NCBI RefSeq assembly: GCF_030463535.1
Contig: NC_132880.1
Span: 33,070,342 to 33,134,341, forward strand
DNA: 64,000 bases
Source of the DNA: Salminus brasiliensis
Lineage: Eukaryota; Chordata; Actinopteri; Characiformes; Bryconidae
Direction: 5' to 3'
The position numbers were made by a program, and so were the translations under genes. The notes beneath the pieces were generated by a model that was not told where the DNA came from, ran no database searches, and saw nothing but the letters and a program-made list of their open reading frames with translations. Below, in pieces: positions 23,173 through 35,200 of the stretch (position 1 is its first letter; every line of letters starts with the position of its first letter).

Positions 23173-26100
23173 GGAACTTGGCACAGAAAGAGCACTGTGT
23201 GAATGTTTGTGGGTACAGGAGCATGTGTTTCTAGAGTGACTGGTAAACTTTGTCAGAGAGGGAAAAAAAAAAGTAAGACAGATCTGGAGAAACAAGCAGC
23301 CAACACCTAAGGATAAGAAGAGTACCGTTTACAGCTTTAATGAAGTAGGAGGCTAAATCACATCGTTGTTCACTCGTGTTTAACATATTTAAACAGATAC
23401 TGTGTTGTGTTTCAACCCAAAGTTCTGTAGTTGCAGAATGTCAGCTTACCTGCAGAAGGCCTTTCAGTCAGTTTCCTGCAATGACCATTTTTGGCATTTT
23501 TCATGTCCCATTTGCTTCTGTCCTGTTTATTGTATAAGCACTACCATGGACTTCTGGAATGGCAGTTTCTTAGTTTAGGAAGGTTGCAGGCGTTGAGGGT
23601 TTACATGTATACTTTGAGAGTCAGCTGATGACAAGTGCACAACCGAGAGTGTCAACTTGTAACAAAAAGCTTAGGGAAAGCTCCTTAACAAGATCATTTA
23701 ATGAGCTTGCCACAAGACACAATTACATACAGTACTGTTCAAAACTGATGGTATCTGTGAAAAGTGATTTCTCTGGGCAGTCAGTGTTTATTTGCACAGA
23801 AAAAAACTTATTCAAGTATTTAAAGACATATAAAATGAATTTATGTACATCATTGCATTTGCTCAACCAAACCTTTCCTTGTGGCAGCCGAGCATTACTT
23901 GTTGTCATCCAGTAGCTAATGGTGGCTTTAAAGAAACCTATGCAGTGGCTGGGGACAACAAGGAGAAATCTGGAGCTAGGCCCTGATCCTTTGTCCTTTT
24001 TTTTGCATTAACATTAGTTTGAATGCTTTCTGATGTAATGTAATGTGGTGTCTACACTCACTGCCCAGAGAAATGGCTTTAAATATTTTCCTTAGCTGCC
24101 TAAGCCTTTTGCACAGTGCAGTATGTATCATCAGTTCTACATCTTTTACATTGTCTTAACATGGGTCAAGCCTTATAAAGTAACCTAGATTTCCAGCAAC
24201 AGGAATTTAGGGAGCCGGGAGCAAATGCAGACCAGTCAGAGCAAATCTGATAATTAGTGCAGTAAAGAAAGCATGGATAACTTTGTCCTTTGTGCGTGGG
24301 TCAGGCATGTTAATCAGTTCCACGTTGATGTCCTTGCAGCGCTGAAATGGCATCAGGGCTGCTCCTGAAAAGTGCACATACAACGCCATGATGAAATTCT
24401 CAGTTTATGGAGAAAATCTCAGTTCACTCCATTTCAGGTATGGACGTATGAGTTTTGGGATGAAATTCACCTGCTTAAGAGTTAAGGCCGGTTTAATTTA
24501 CTGTAAGATTGGGAAAGTTCGGGTTCATTTGTTATGTTTAGCAACCCCAAATTGTCTGCTTTGACATTATCACACATTGAATTCATAATCAAAAATAAGC
24601 CAGTTCCTCTCTAGCGCACAAACCAGTCATGTAATTGCAGCTATGGGTGAAGCACTGTAAATTCAAATGGCCCTGCTATAAAGACCTGCTGTACATAGCC
24701 TGGAGCATTTGTGTTCTTGTGATCTCTCGCAGTACTTTATTTGGATTTGTTCAGTTTGAAGGGTTTGGGTAACAGTTGAAAGACAGATGTTGAGGTCTTG
24801 TGGGACTTATTACAATGTAATGGCTCAGTTATGCCTTTTATAGGGCTGGTTAACACTGTACTGATTTCAGCCCATGGTAACCCCTTTCTGTTATCTTTGT
24901 GTGTTTGTTAACAGATACCAACCCAGAGAATGCTGTCAAGACTTTGATTCTAGAGAAATGACACAGTTGGTGATTCCAAAGTAGCCCCCAATTTTAGCAC
25001 GGTTTAAACCCCAGTCTGGACAAAAAGTGGCTACCTATAGCCTTTATTCATATCCAATTGGTTCTGTCTATAAACCCATATTAATAATCCACAAACCAAA
25101 ACACAGCATATATCAAGGCATATATTAGCTAAAACATATCCTGTAACTCCATGAAAGTTTTAAAAGAAAAGATGACCTTTTAGCTTTGTTTTAATTGAAT
25201 CAAATATGTTCAATATGTTCCTTTGTTGTTCGGTGTCTTGTTGAAAGCCCGAAAGTCATAATTTAATCCGAGAGAAAAACTGCTATGGCTGTCCAGCCCA
25301 TCGGTTCCTTGATTACATCCTACTGCTTGTACACTTCCTTTGGCATTAAGGCATGAAGAACTGTTGTACAGTCTGCTTCTTTAGAGAATTCAGAAGAGGC
25401 CGCATCCAGATAAATCAGAAAACAAAATGCTCCACCGAATCCTTGGTCTGGTGCCATAATGCTTATTTATTTGCAGCCGGTAACCCAAATTCCCGTCTGA
25501 ACGTGTGTAAGTAATAAAGTGTACACAGACGCTTTATCACATTCTGTGTCATGAATCATTCACTGGAAAAGTACCCTGATGGAACCCATTCAATCTATTT
25601 TCTTTATCCATTTAAAGAGAAACTGTGGGAAAAGCAGTCAGATTCAACCACCTGATTTTTAGCTGTCATATAAGTAAGGACCTAGCAGAAGAACTGAACT
25701 AGATGCACCTGAACTTGTGCTGAACTCTAGCCCCCTGGCATCAAAACTAAAAAGCAGTGGTTTAGATCATTTAAAAAAATAAATATTAAGAGAGCAGTCT
25801 AATGCCCAAAACCTCCTCCAGAATTGTAAGCCATTTTTGGTGAAATTTGTTCTTACAAGTAGAATACATCACCAAATTCTCCAATTAGTTCCCAAGTGAG
25901 TGAAAAATTTAAACAATTGGAAAATGATTATTAATACATTGGTCAGCCATAACATTAAAAGTACAGAACAGACAACTGCATTTAACTTGGTGTAGTTGAA
26001 TAAATAGACAAGTGATGTATTTGTAATAAACTCATTTTCATCATCTTTTCTCTCCAATGTCAGTTTCATCAACAGGGGTACTCAACAGCACTGTTTAAAA

Positions 26101-26412
26101 AAATCAAATCTGGGGAAGTGAGCAAATGCTGGGTTAAAATCTGGCTACAATATCTTAAACTAGTTAACCACATGTTGTGCTGCAAGGACTATCCAGTATG
26201 ACGTGAAATTAATTAATTACAATGTTCTTGTTACACCTACCATAAAAGAAGAAAAAACAGTGGCTGCATCCCACTAATAATATAAGGTAGTTAGCTATAT
26301 GCTATATACTATATAATGTTAATAGTGCGCGTTTGGCAGGTTAGTACTCCACACATTAATTTACTAACCTGTATTGTAATAACAGAAAGTGTAAGATGCC
26401 AACTTATACTGC

Positions 26413-26655
26413 AAGTTCTGTCAAGTCAAGTCAAATTTATTTGTATAGCGCTTTTTACAACTGTTATCATCACAAAGCAGCTTTACATAATTAGTAATTA
26501 GTAAAAGACAGAAAAAAAAGAAATAATGTAAGAAGACATGAAGGATCCAAGACCCCCAGTGAGCGGCCAACGGCGACAGTGGCAAGGAAAAACTCCCTCA
26601 GAGCGGGAGGAAGAAACCTTGGGAGGATCCAAGACTCACCCATCCTCCTCTGGTC
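26413..26655. repeat. Dispersed teleost repeat ('TTTATTTGTATAGCGC')
   Basis: Begins with GTCAAGTCAAGTCAAATTTA and TTTATTTGTATAGCGCTTTT, then CATCACAAAGCAGCTTTACA, and later GGCGACAGTGGCAAGGAAAA, ACTCCCTCAGAG, GAAGAAACCTTGGGAGGATC. I recognise this combination as a very common interspersed repeat of fish genomes; its class is uncertain to me. Confidence 0.6.
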
Positions 26656-27034
26656 AGAACTATTTAAACATTATTGATAAAAATTACCAAACCATCTATA
26701 CTGTTGAACTGCTCTGATCATAATCATAATATACTAATCATGGTGTAGACAGTCAATAGTGGTAATATTACTAGTGGCAGATAGTTAAGAGTCCATTTGG
26801 GTTTAACATGGTCATTAAACAGGTAGCAGTGGTAGGAGGGTGTGCCGCTGGTCTGGTATGAGTGGTGGTGGGTGGTGGGTGGGGGGCCTGCTGGTCAGAC
26901 TGGTAAGTGGCAGCTGGTCAGACCTCAGCGGGCAACCTTCCAGCAGGTCGGACTGGGTGGCCATTTCCTCGGAGAAGGTAAAAAAGAGTTCTGAGAGGAT
27001 TTTATGGAGAGCAGAGAATGTTGAGCAGTATCAG

Positions 27035-27240
27035 AATTCTGTCCCTGTGATCAGAGGATCGCTGGTTCGGATCCCGATCACGCTGCTAACCATTGGCAGC
27101 CAAGGCCCAGAGAGAGTGCAATTGGGCCTTGCTCTGTCTATGGTGGAAAGATGGCACTGGCTGTCACTGAGGTCTGCTAGCTGGTGCATCAGAGCCCGGT
27201 ATTCGCCGCTTCCCTCCAGGCGCTTTGGTTGCCTGTGATG
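27035..27240 (+). mobile_element. tRNA-derived SINE (second family)
   Basis: Has CTGTGATCAGAGGATCGCTG, a B-box-like GGTTCGGATCC, GATCACGCTGCTAACCATTG, then AGCCAAGGCCCAGAGAGAGT, and a 3' body with GGTCTGCTAGCTGGTGCATC that is a diverged form of the 20695-20865 sequence. It is interspersed fish SINE DNA, not a gene. Confidence 0.55.
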
Positions 27241-27902
27241 TTGCCCCCTTCAGTCAGACAGAGTGTCACAGCCAAGCAGTTATCTACTCAGGTTAAAAGC
27301 AGTTGGGCTCCAATTTGATTGTACATTGATGTGTAGCCAGGAGTGTTCAGCTAACTGAGGCTCAAATCACACCTGTTTAGAAGGTCAAGTGACTGGCCTT
27401 AGAAGTGTTTGGACTGTTGCAGGCACACTTAGTAGAGGTTTGCTTAATTTGCCTCTTACTTGAATTTAGCATGTCGCAAAATTCACAACTACAGTGGGCT
27501 TGCTTGTTTTCCCACCTGTTTTCAGAGCGTGACTTCACCACTTCACATTTCTGTGAATTTCAGCAGTCCATTAGTTTCTCTTTATTTCTGTTAAAGGATA
27601 ACTTTAAATTCCAGCTGAATCTGTTTGTACAGTCAATCGCACAACAGCTCTTTCTTGCTTTTGTGTTAGCAGCATCCACACTGCCAACACATCCACTCAG
27701 GGGGCCACCTGCCACCTGAGACTTCACGTTCAAGCCCTTTGCTGTTGCAGTGACATGACAAATGACAGCTAATGTACTGTTCATAACTTGCACCACACTT
27801 GCTGATTACAGATTAAAATAATGTGCAAAATCAGTTACTGCAGCTGCACTGAATTGTGCATTGTCCTGTACTATCCTGTTCTCTTTCTCCACCATGTTGA
27901 AA

Positions 27903-28165
27903 GGTTAACGGTCATCTCAACGCAGGAACTTGTGTATCAAAATTATCTCCCAATTTCTATCCTTTTACAAAATGTGACCTGAGGGGATGTTAATATGCAA
28001 CCTCCAGGTTGCGGACTTGTATTTAACATAATTGTGGAAGCATGCAAATGCAGCAGAAGTCTTCTTCATCTGTTAAAGGTAACCTTAACTGAGGAACGTG
28101 GCTATCAAAATGATCTCTTAATTTCCGAATTTCCCTAGAAATTACGACTTGAGGGGATGTTCACA
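27903..28165. repeat. Diverged direct duplication (~170-bp period)
   Basis: About 27903-28005 and 28074-28165 share TATCAAAAT(T/G)ATCTC, AATTTC, and (C/T)TGAGGGGATGTT followed by ATGCAAC, in the same order and spacing. An ATGCAAAT octamer lies between them (near 28046). The period is about 170 bases. I do not recognise the sequence. Confidence 0.6.
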
Positions 28166-28545
28166 TGCAACTAAGGGTATGGGTAATGGGTGTATGTCAT
28201 ATTGAAACAGCAGATAAATAATCTAAGGCGTGTTTCGCACACATCATTTGAATGGTGTAGTGATATGTCAGGCATACTGTTTAAATGGCTTTTGTTGTAC
28301 CTTTATTGTAAAATTAAATATCTGGAAGCTTATTTATTGTTTACTATAGAAGCAAAAAAAAAAGGTTTAACTTTGAAATGAGGACAGGAAAGAGGTTTTT
28401 CTGAAACTTCTAACAGTTTCTTGTTTGTGAGATGAAGCTACTTCAAACATTAAAACAATGTACAGATAAAGCTTGCTGGGGTGGTGAAGCTGTGCGGTAC
28501 AGAGGTGACTTCCAGCAAGACGACTCTACAGACAGATCCAAATGT

Positions 28546-29221
28546 TAAGACTTTTGAGACTATGTTTTTATTGCAGAACAGTTGCATTCACAAGCCACAG
28601 ATTCATATTTTTAAATTAGAAAAAGAAGGAAAGCAGCAGTTGCAAAGCCAGACAGAGTAAAGCGTGGAATGAAGCTAGTTACACAGGGCAGCTACATATA
28701 AATAATAGCTACAGCTCCGATTTACAGTGTTCCTTAACCTAATCTAGCCTCCTGAAAAAACAGACAAGTATTTGAACCACCTCTGATTTCTACTGCTCAA
28801 CCCGGAATGCACAAAGTACATGTTTATTTCAAGTATGCATGATCTGGTATTGTACTTGCCATTATTGCCACTATTAAAAACAAATCGTTACAACAATATA
28901 CAACTAATTTACAACAGACATTACAAAGGAAGCCTTAAAGATATACAGAAGTTTCTTAAGAATGGATCTTGATGCGAGACATCTGGTCCCATAGATGTGG
29001 TCTATAGATCTGAAGAGAATAGATATTGTTCACAACAAATGGGCATCAATGGCTATTGCACACCAAGTGAAGAGTGATGAGTCCCCTTCACAGAAGAATC
29101 CAGCTCCTCTATTGATTGTGTGATATTGTCTGTCTGATTTTCTCGCTCACTACATGTAGAGTCGCAAAGAAATGACTGGAACATTTGAAATGGTAATGAT
29201 GTGCAAAATTCAACTCAGAGG
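28546..29221 (-). other. bag6: bag6 3'UTR
   Basis: Non-coding sequence following the bag6 stop. On the minus strand an AATAAA signal (28572-28567) is suitably placed to end the transcript near 28550. No frame here resembles a protein. Confidence 0.6.
28567..28572 (-). terminator. bag6: Polyadenylation signal AATAAA (bag6)
   Basis: The plus-strand TTTATT is AATAAA on the coding strand, 650 bases past the bag6 stop codon. It is the first canonical signal downstream that I see. Confidence 0.5.
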
Positions 29222-32200
29222 TTAGGAGTTCTCTGAGAAAGCCTTGTGTGTGTTGGGGAAACGCTGAGAGTTGTAGTCTGGATCTTCATTAACTCTTTTC
29301 TTTAAGTCATCCTTGACCTAAAGATTGAAAACGGGGAAGATTTTTATTAGAAATCCTAGACCTTGTACATCCCACACCCACCAGTCATAGCATTAAAATC
29401 CTCAGCTTAATATTGGGTGGGCCCCCTCGTGTCACCAAAACAGCTCTGCCCCGTTGAGGGATGGACTTTACACCACCTCTGAAGGTGCCCTGTGGGAACT
29501 GGCACCAAGACATTGGCAGCAAATTCTTTAAGTCATGGCTGAGCAAAGTCAAAGCATTAAATTGTAAATTAAAATTGTATTAAAAGAAAGGCCAATATTC
29601 CAGTTCAAAAGGTATAATTGATAAATCAAGTGGAAATAGCCACATGATTCAGAGCTTAGCTTTAACAGCAACACACACACACACACAGTTAGCTACAGAG
29701 ACTCATATATGCGTTACACATTACACTGGCTTCCAGTTAGCTATTGAATGGATTTTAAAATACAGTTCTTTGCTCATAAAGCAGTACATAGGTTAGGTCC
29801 TGCAGGTCTATAAGACACCTCAGATTAGTAGAGGCTGACCTGTTAACAGTACCCATAACCAGAATTAAACATGGTGAGGCAGCTTTCAGCCTATATGCTG
29901 CAGTCAAGTTGGAATAAACTTCCTAAAGCTGTGAAATGTGCACACATTATTAAAAAACTAAATGAAATGTTTTATCCATATAATATCTAAAATGTTTTCC
30001 GTAGCTATACCAGCTCCTTGGAGGGCATCCCAAGGATTGATTAACAGCTTAGAGGTTGGTATTACTTCAAAGTAAGATTTTAGTTACAGCTGCTATTCAA
30101 CAGATAAAAGCAGGAAGCAGCTGCTTAGTTACAGCAGCTGTAACTAAAATCTTATGCTTATGCTTGCTGCTTATACACACTTAGGGTAAATCACTTAAGT
30201 TCATCTAAATGTTCTCCTAAGCTTGATCAACTCCTTGGATGTTTTCAATGTTTGCTAGCATGAATTAACAGCTTAGATGCCAGCCTTCAATCGGTCACAG
30301 CTACTATCCAGTGGGACAGTAACTATTCTTTATTGCTAAAGCCTTTCTGAGGTGCTAGATCTCATGAAAATACTAATGCTTTTATTTGTGTGTTAGTAGG
30401 AAAGGCGCTATACAAATAAATTTGCCTTGCCCATTTCCAAACCTGCACATTTTTAGGAGAAGGAAAAAACACTTAAAAACACTTGGAATGCTCTATAATG
30501 AATTTTTCCTCACACTATAAAGGCTGGCTGGAGCTTTTAATGTAAGTGGACAAACAAGATTTGGTTCAAACAGTGATAAAAATGAATGTCTTAAGTTAAA
30601 AGGACAAATGGACTGACACTATTGAGATGGCAAAGCATGTATAGACTTATATCTGGACCACTCGTCACCTGTTGTGTATAGGCCTCCTGCAGCTCTGGTG
30701 TCTCCAGCTCTCCCTGAAGGCTGTCTGGGTTAGTAACAGGTCTCACTCCTACTGTTCTGGCAGCACGACTCACAGCCTCAGAGAGAGAAAGGTGCGGTCC
30801 CTCACCTTGAGCAGTCTATCAAACACAGCGCGCACACACACACCATCAGGAACAAACATCCCATGTAAAAGTATTATCTGCTTCTTTACATATTATATGT
30901 TCCATTGCCTATATTTACTTACCCTAATTTTAAAAAGAACATATCGCATACAAAAACAAAAATCACCAACCTTCCTCCTTTTGGCTGGCATTCCTTGAAG
31001 GTAAGCATCAGACAATGGAGGTTGAGCCTTTATTTTCCTCTGAGACAACATGTCATGCCTAATGATGGGCACCCACTCCTGAGAAATCACAAACATGCAC
31101 ACACCCGGTTTAGTTAAACCATCAGGTCTAAATATAGCAGTGTACTCCAAACGATGAAAGAACCCCCACTGAGCATGCAGTTGTAAGTGCTTAAAAATAA
31201 CTCATTGCAAGTTTTTTTAGGGCAAAACTGCTCTTCTCTGCAATGATTCAAGATGACATCCTGTTGTATTCACAAATGACAGGTGTGGTTTTAATACAGA
31301 GAGCATCTGATTCAGTAGTGAAATCAAGTGTCCTTCTGCTTGTTTGGAATGAAAGTCTGTCATCTGTCATCTGTGTCATCAAGTTCTACATGGGATGGCC
31401 TTTTGTTTAAAAATGTCTTCTTCATTTGACATATACATCCAGCTAGGGACATTACCCTAGATACTGAAGCTTTAGATTATGTGGCCGAAAACCAACACGC
31501 TTTCCTTTACTTTTATAGGCCCATTTACCAAAAACCCACGTCAGCAGTGATGCCGAAAGCTGTGTTCAGCACAGAACCACATGATTCAAAACTGATTCAA
31601 AAGAAATGAACTGACATGAATGTCTGCTGCTGCAGCAGCTCCCAGAAAAAAAAAAACACTGCTGTTCATGCTTTTACCACCAGGTGTCACTGATGCTCAT
31701 CAGTTTTTAATGCTTCACGTAATAAACCATTTTTCAATACAATTTGAAAGAAAGTGTAACTTCTTCAGAAAGCTTCGCTTTGCCATCACTAGTCCATTCA
31801 GAAGTACTCAGATGAAAGAAAGATATATTATAATATTATTATATAAAAATATATGTAACGCTTACAGGCGGCATAGATGCTGCCCACGGCTCTGCCTCTG
31901 CACCAGACTCCTCTCTCCCAGAAGCTGTAACTCCAGCAGGCCCTCGCGTCTCCCCAGGCAAGGGCCTAAGAGGAGGGGTGAGATCTGCAGCTGGTTCTCT
32001 ACTATCAGCACTCTCTCCTGAAGATGCCATGGCCTCCTCTGCAGTGGTGGCATGAGCTGGAGACAGGCCCTCTTCCATCTACAGGTTGCAATGAGGGATC
32101 AGAATTATAAAGACTACAAACGAGTATGAATGTTGATCAGTCTTTATCTTAAATCCAGCTTCTGGTCCTAGATTTTGGTAGTTAACTGAATGTTTTGATG

Positions 32201-35200
32201 TAACTGATGGGTCATGTATTGTCATACCCATCAGTTATTACACAATCCAGGACCAGAAATTGGATTCAAGAGGCAGTGTTGAAGGGACATGATCTTTAAA
32301 CACTTGATCTTGTTTAGAGACACTTAGTCTAGGCCTGAGCTACAATTCTGAGCATCATTCAGTTCTCTGTATTATTAAAAAGAACACTTATTCATGCTTA
32401 TGATCCAAAAGATAAAGCATAGAATCAACAAGCACACATACATGTTTTTAATTACATAAAATTATATTGTGAAAACTCCAGAAAATGTGATGTGTGCCTG
32501 ATTAATGCCCGGTTAATCATGCAATAATTTAAACTGTGATTTTGGCCTTTTCAACAAGAGCAATTCATTTAGCTCTATGCATGCCAAATCGCAATCACAT
32601 ATTTGCAGTTCTGAAGAGCAGTACTCAACAAATGAGGGCTCTTAACATTTATGAGCTCACCTCCACATTCTGGCTCTCTGACTGCTGGACTGCTTGAGTA
32701 TCTGACTCCACTCTCATGGCAGACTCAGGCTAGAACAATTGACAATTGTATAAAGAATGTATTTAGACAGATCTGTATGAGGGAGACACTTTAGAATAAA
32801 ATGTGTGTAGGAGTTGTATGAAAGCACTCATGTTAGAAACTTACCTGTGTGTAGATAACATAATGCTGAATCTGGTTCTCTGTGACTGGGTTATGATCCA
32901 AGATTACATGGAGTCTCATAGACATCATACTGGTTAGCCAGTTCACTAGACTGGGATTCACCTCTGCAGACATTCTCCTCTGCACGCACACACACACACA
33001 GAGAGAGATTAACAGCATGTACATCTTCAGTTTATCCCCTTGAGTCATGTTTATTTATTATTCAGTAATTAATTCTTGTGCAGAAACAAGTGTGATTTTC
33101 TTTGTAACCTTTTACATATCTTGTGGAGTCCCACTGGGTTCTATTTTAGGGCATATGAAACTGATGGTAATTATGACTAATGTAGTTATAAAAGTGAAAA
33201 GGTTTGAGCTACAGGGTCTATGGACATAAAACAAGCCTCTAATGTTTACATATCGAAAACAAAATGCTTTAAAAAAGAATTTGTTCAACAATTTCAAACT
33301 TAATGGATTTGTTCAGAAAAAAAGTCTGCAAAGACCGTAAACTCACAATGCGGTGGTTGATGACTGCAGTAAGAGCCCTCTGCTCTCCTCTTAAACAGTA
33401 CAAATTTAGAGCTAAACATTCAAACAAACCCTGAGTGCACAGAAACAGCAGGCGAGGACCAAAGGTGTGATCTGGGGAGACATTAAAAAGACATTTAAAC
33501 ACCCAGCACCTCACCTCATCAGTGAGTTGTACATGACTGTTGGGACTATTGGAGATGGAGCAGTGTGTACCTGTACAGCGGAATATGTGCGTGGCCATCT
33601 GTGTGAACTGCTGTCTGAGGAAGGACATGTTGGTCTGGATGATGTCCACACCTTCCCGCACTGTAACTGTAGACTGAAACGCATAGGTCATAGAAAACAT
33701 CAGGGTCATTGAGTAAATGGCTTGACATAACACTACATGCACACATGCATTAAACAGACTTACAAAGCTCTCCGCGATATACTCCTCCAGTCCATTGATG
33801 AGATCTTCAGCGGCAGTCTAGAGGGGAACATTTAGATCCTCAATTAAAAAAAAAAAGAAGAAGAAACCAACAATGCCTGTTTTTAAAAAAACATCTTTGA
33901 GAGCTTGAACTGATTCTAAATCTATATTCTATTTAATTATTAAAACATGACAATTAGGTGGTAGAAACGGTCTAATCCCTACCCCACATATTGTTAGCAA
34001 ATAAGGTATTTCAGTTTACAGCATCTTACGGAATCATGTAACACAGGTCGTAATTGCAATATAGAAGAAGTCTGGCCCAAGGACTCTTATGGGTAAAGAA
34101 TTGTGGGCTTGCCCAGAAAGGAAACCAAACCCCGGTCTGCCATAGGGAGGGTCATGTTGTTACCTACTGCACTACACATATTGTGTGACCAATCAGTGGT
34201 ACCTTCTCCTAACAAACAAACAAAAGGTCTACATATAGAGATCTACACCTATTGATCAGCACAAGTTTCATCATATATTGTCCTCTTCTAGTCTGCTCAG
34301 TTTAAGTGGCAACATATGGGCACTCATCAGGCAATATGCATTAACCAATGTCAATGAAATAACTGTCAGCTTTGCAGACTATAAATGCAACATGAAGCAT
34401 GGTGACTGAGCAAAAGACTTACAGCAATGTTGGCATCAGTAGGTTCCCGGCCCTGGAGATAGTGCTCAGTAAAGAAGGTGGTAAGTTCGGGCTGGATTCG
34501 ACTCAGAGGCTGAGGATTTCCATGCAGCAACAGCACCATGTCCACCATGGAGAAACTCTGACAGACCAGCGACAACAGGTCTCCAAAGAACCCTGTCGAA
34601 AAGACAGCAAGGGTATAAGAGAAATCCATAGACAACATAAAACAATGTCTTGAACACATGCCACCCAATTCACACTCACTCACCCACTGCATCCCCAGAC
34701 CCCGGTGTAAAGAGGTTGCTGGTCTGAGACAGTCTCTGGATAAACTGTGCAATGCTCTCACTGTTGCCCTGGCCAGCCCCCAGAGAGCCCATCATGGTGG
34801 ACAGCACCCCTTGCACAATACCTGTGAACAGCTCTGGGCTTAGGGTTTCTCCTCCAGCATTGGGGGGCTGGGGAGGGTTGGGGGGTGCTGGTGAGGGACC
34901 AGATGGAGCAGTAGAAGCCGGTGAGGGCTGTTGATTTGGGGGAGGAAACACTGGCTGATTGGTCTAGGACGATAAAGGAGAGAAACCAAAGGATACACCT
35001 TAGAAAAATACAGTGAAATTCCAGGTTTTCATAGCATTTGCATGTAGGAAAAGAGGATTAAAAAAACAAAAACAAAAAAAAACAAAACACACTGACCTGG
35101 ATGAAATCAGACAAACCCTGGATGAAGGTAGGAACACCAGGAACAGTCACTGTAATGGAAGGAGGACCTCCAGACACATTGGCACCAGCTACTCCAGCAG

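Larger units (their letters stand above)
23173..28545. other. Gene-free interval between C6orf136 and bag6 3' ends
   Basis: Tail-to-tail interval. Its left part is probably C6orf136 3'UTR; AATAAA at 25513-25518 is the first canonical signal I see. I find no conserved coding sequence. Recognisable content: a CAGCCATAACATTAAAAG scrap near 25945, a dispersed repeat at 26413-26655, a SINE at 27035-27240 and a diverged duplication at 27903-28165. Short ATG frames (for example near 24207-24389 and 27405-27719) resemble nothing I know. Confidence 0.6.

Noticed and set aside
24207-24389. Small minus-strand ORF starting MALYVHFSG
   Set aside because: No recognised homology, lies in the probable 3'UTR region of C6orf136 and has no sign of exon structure.
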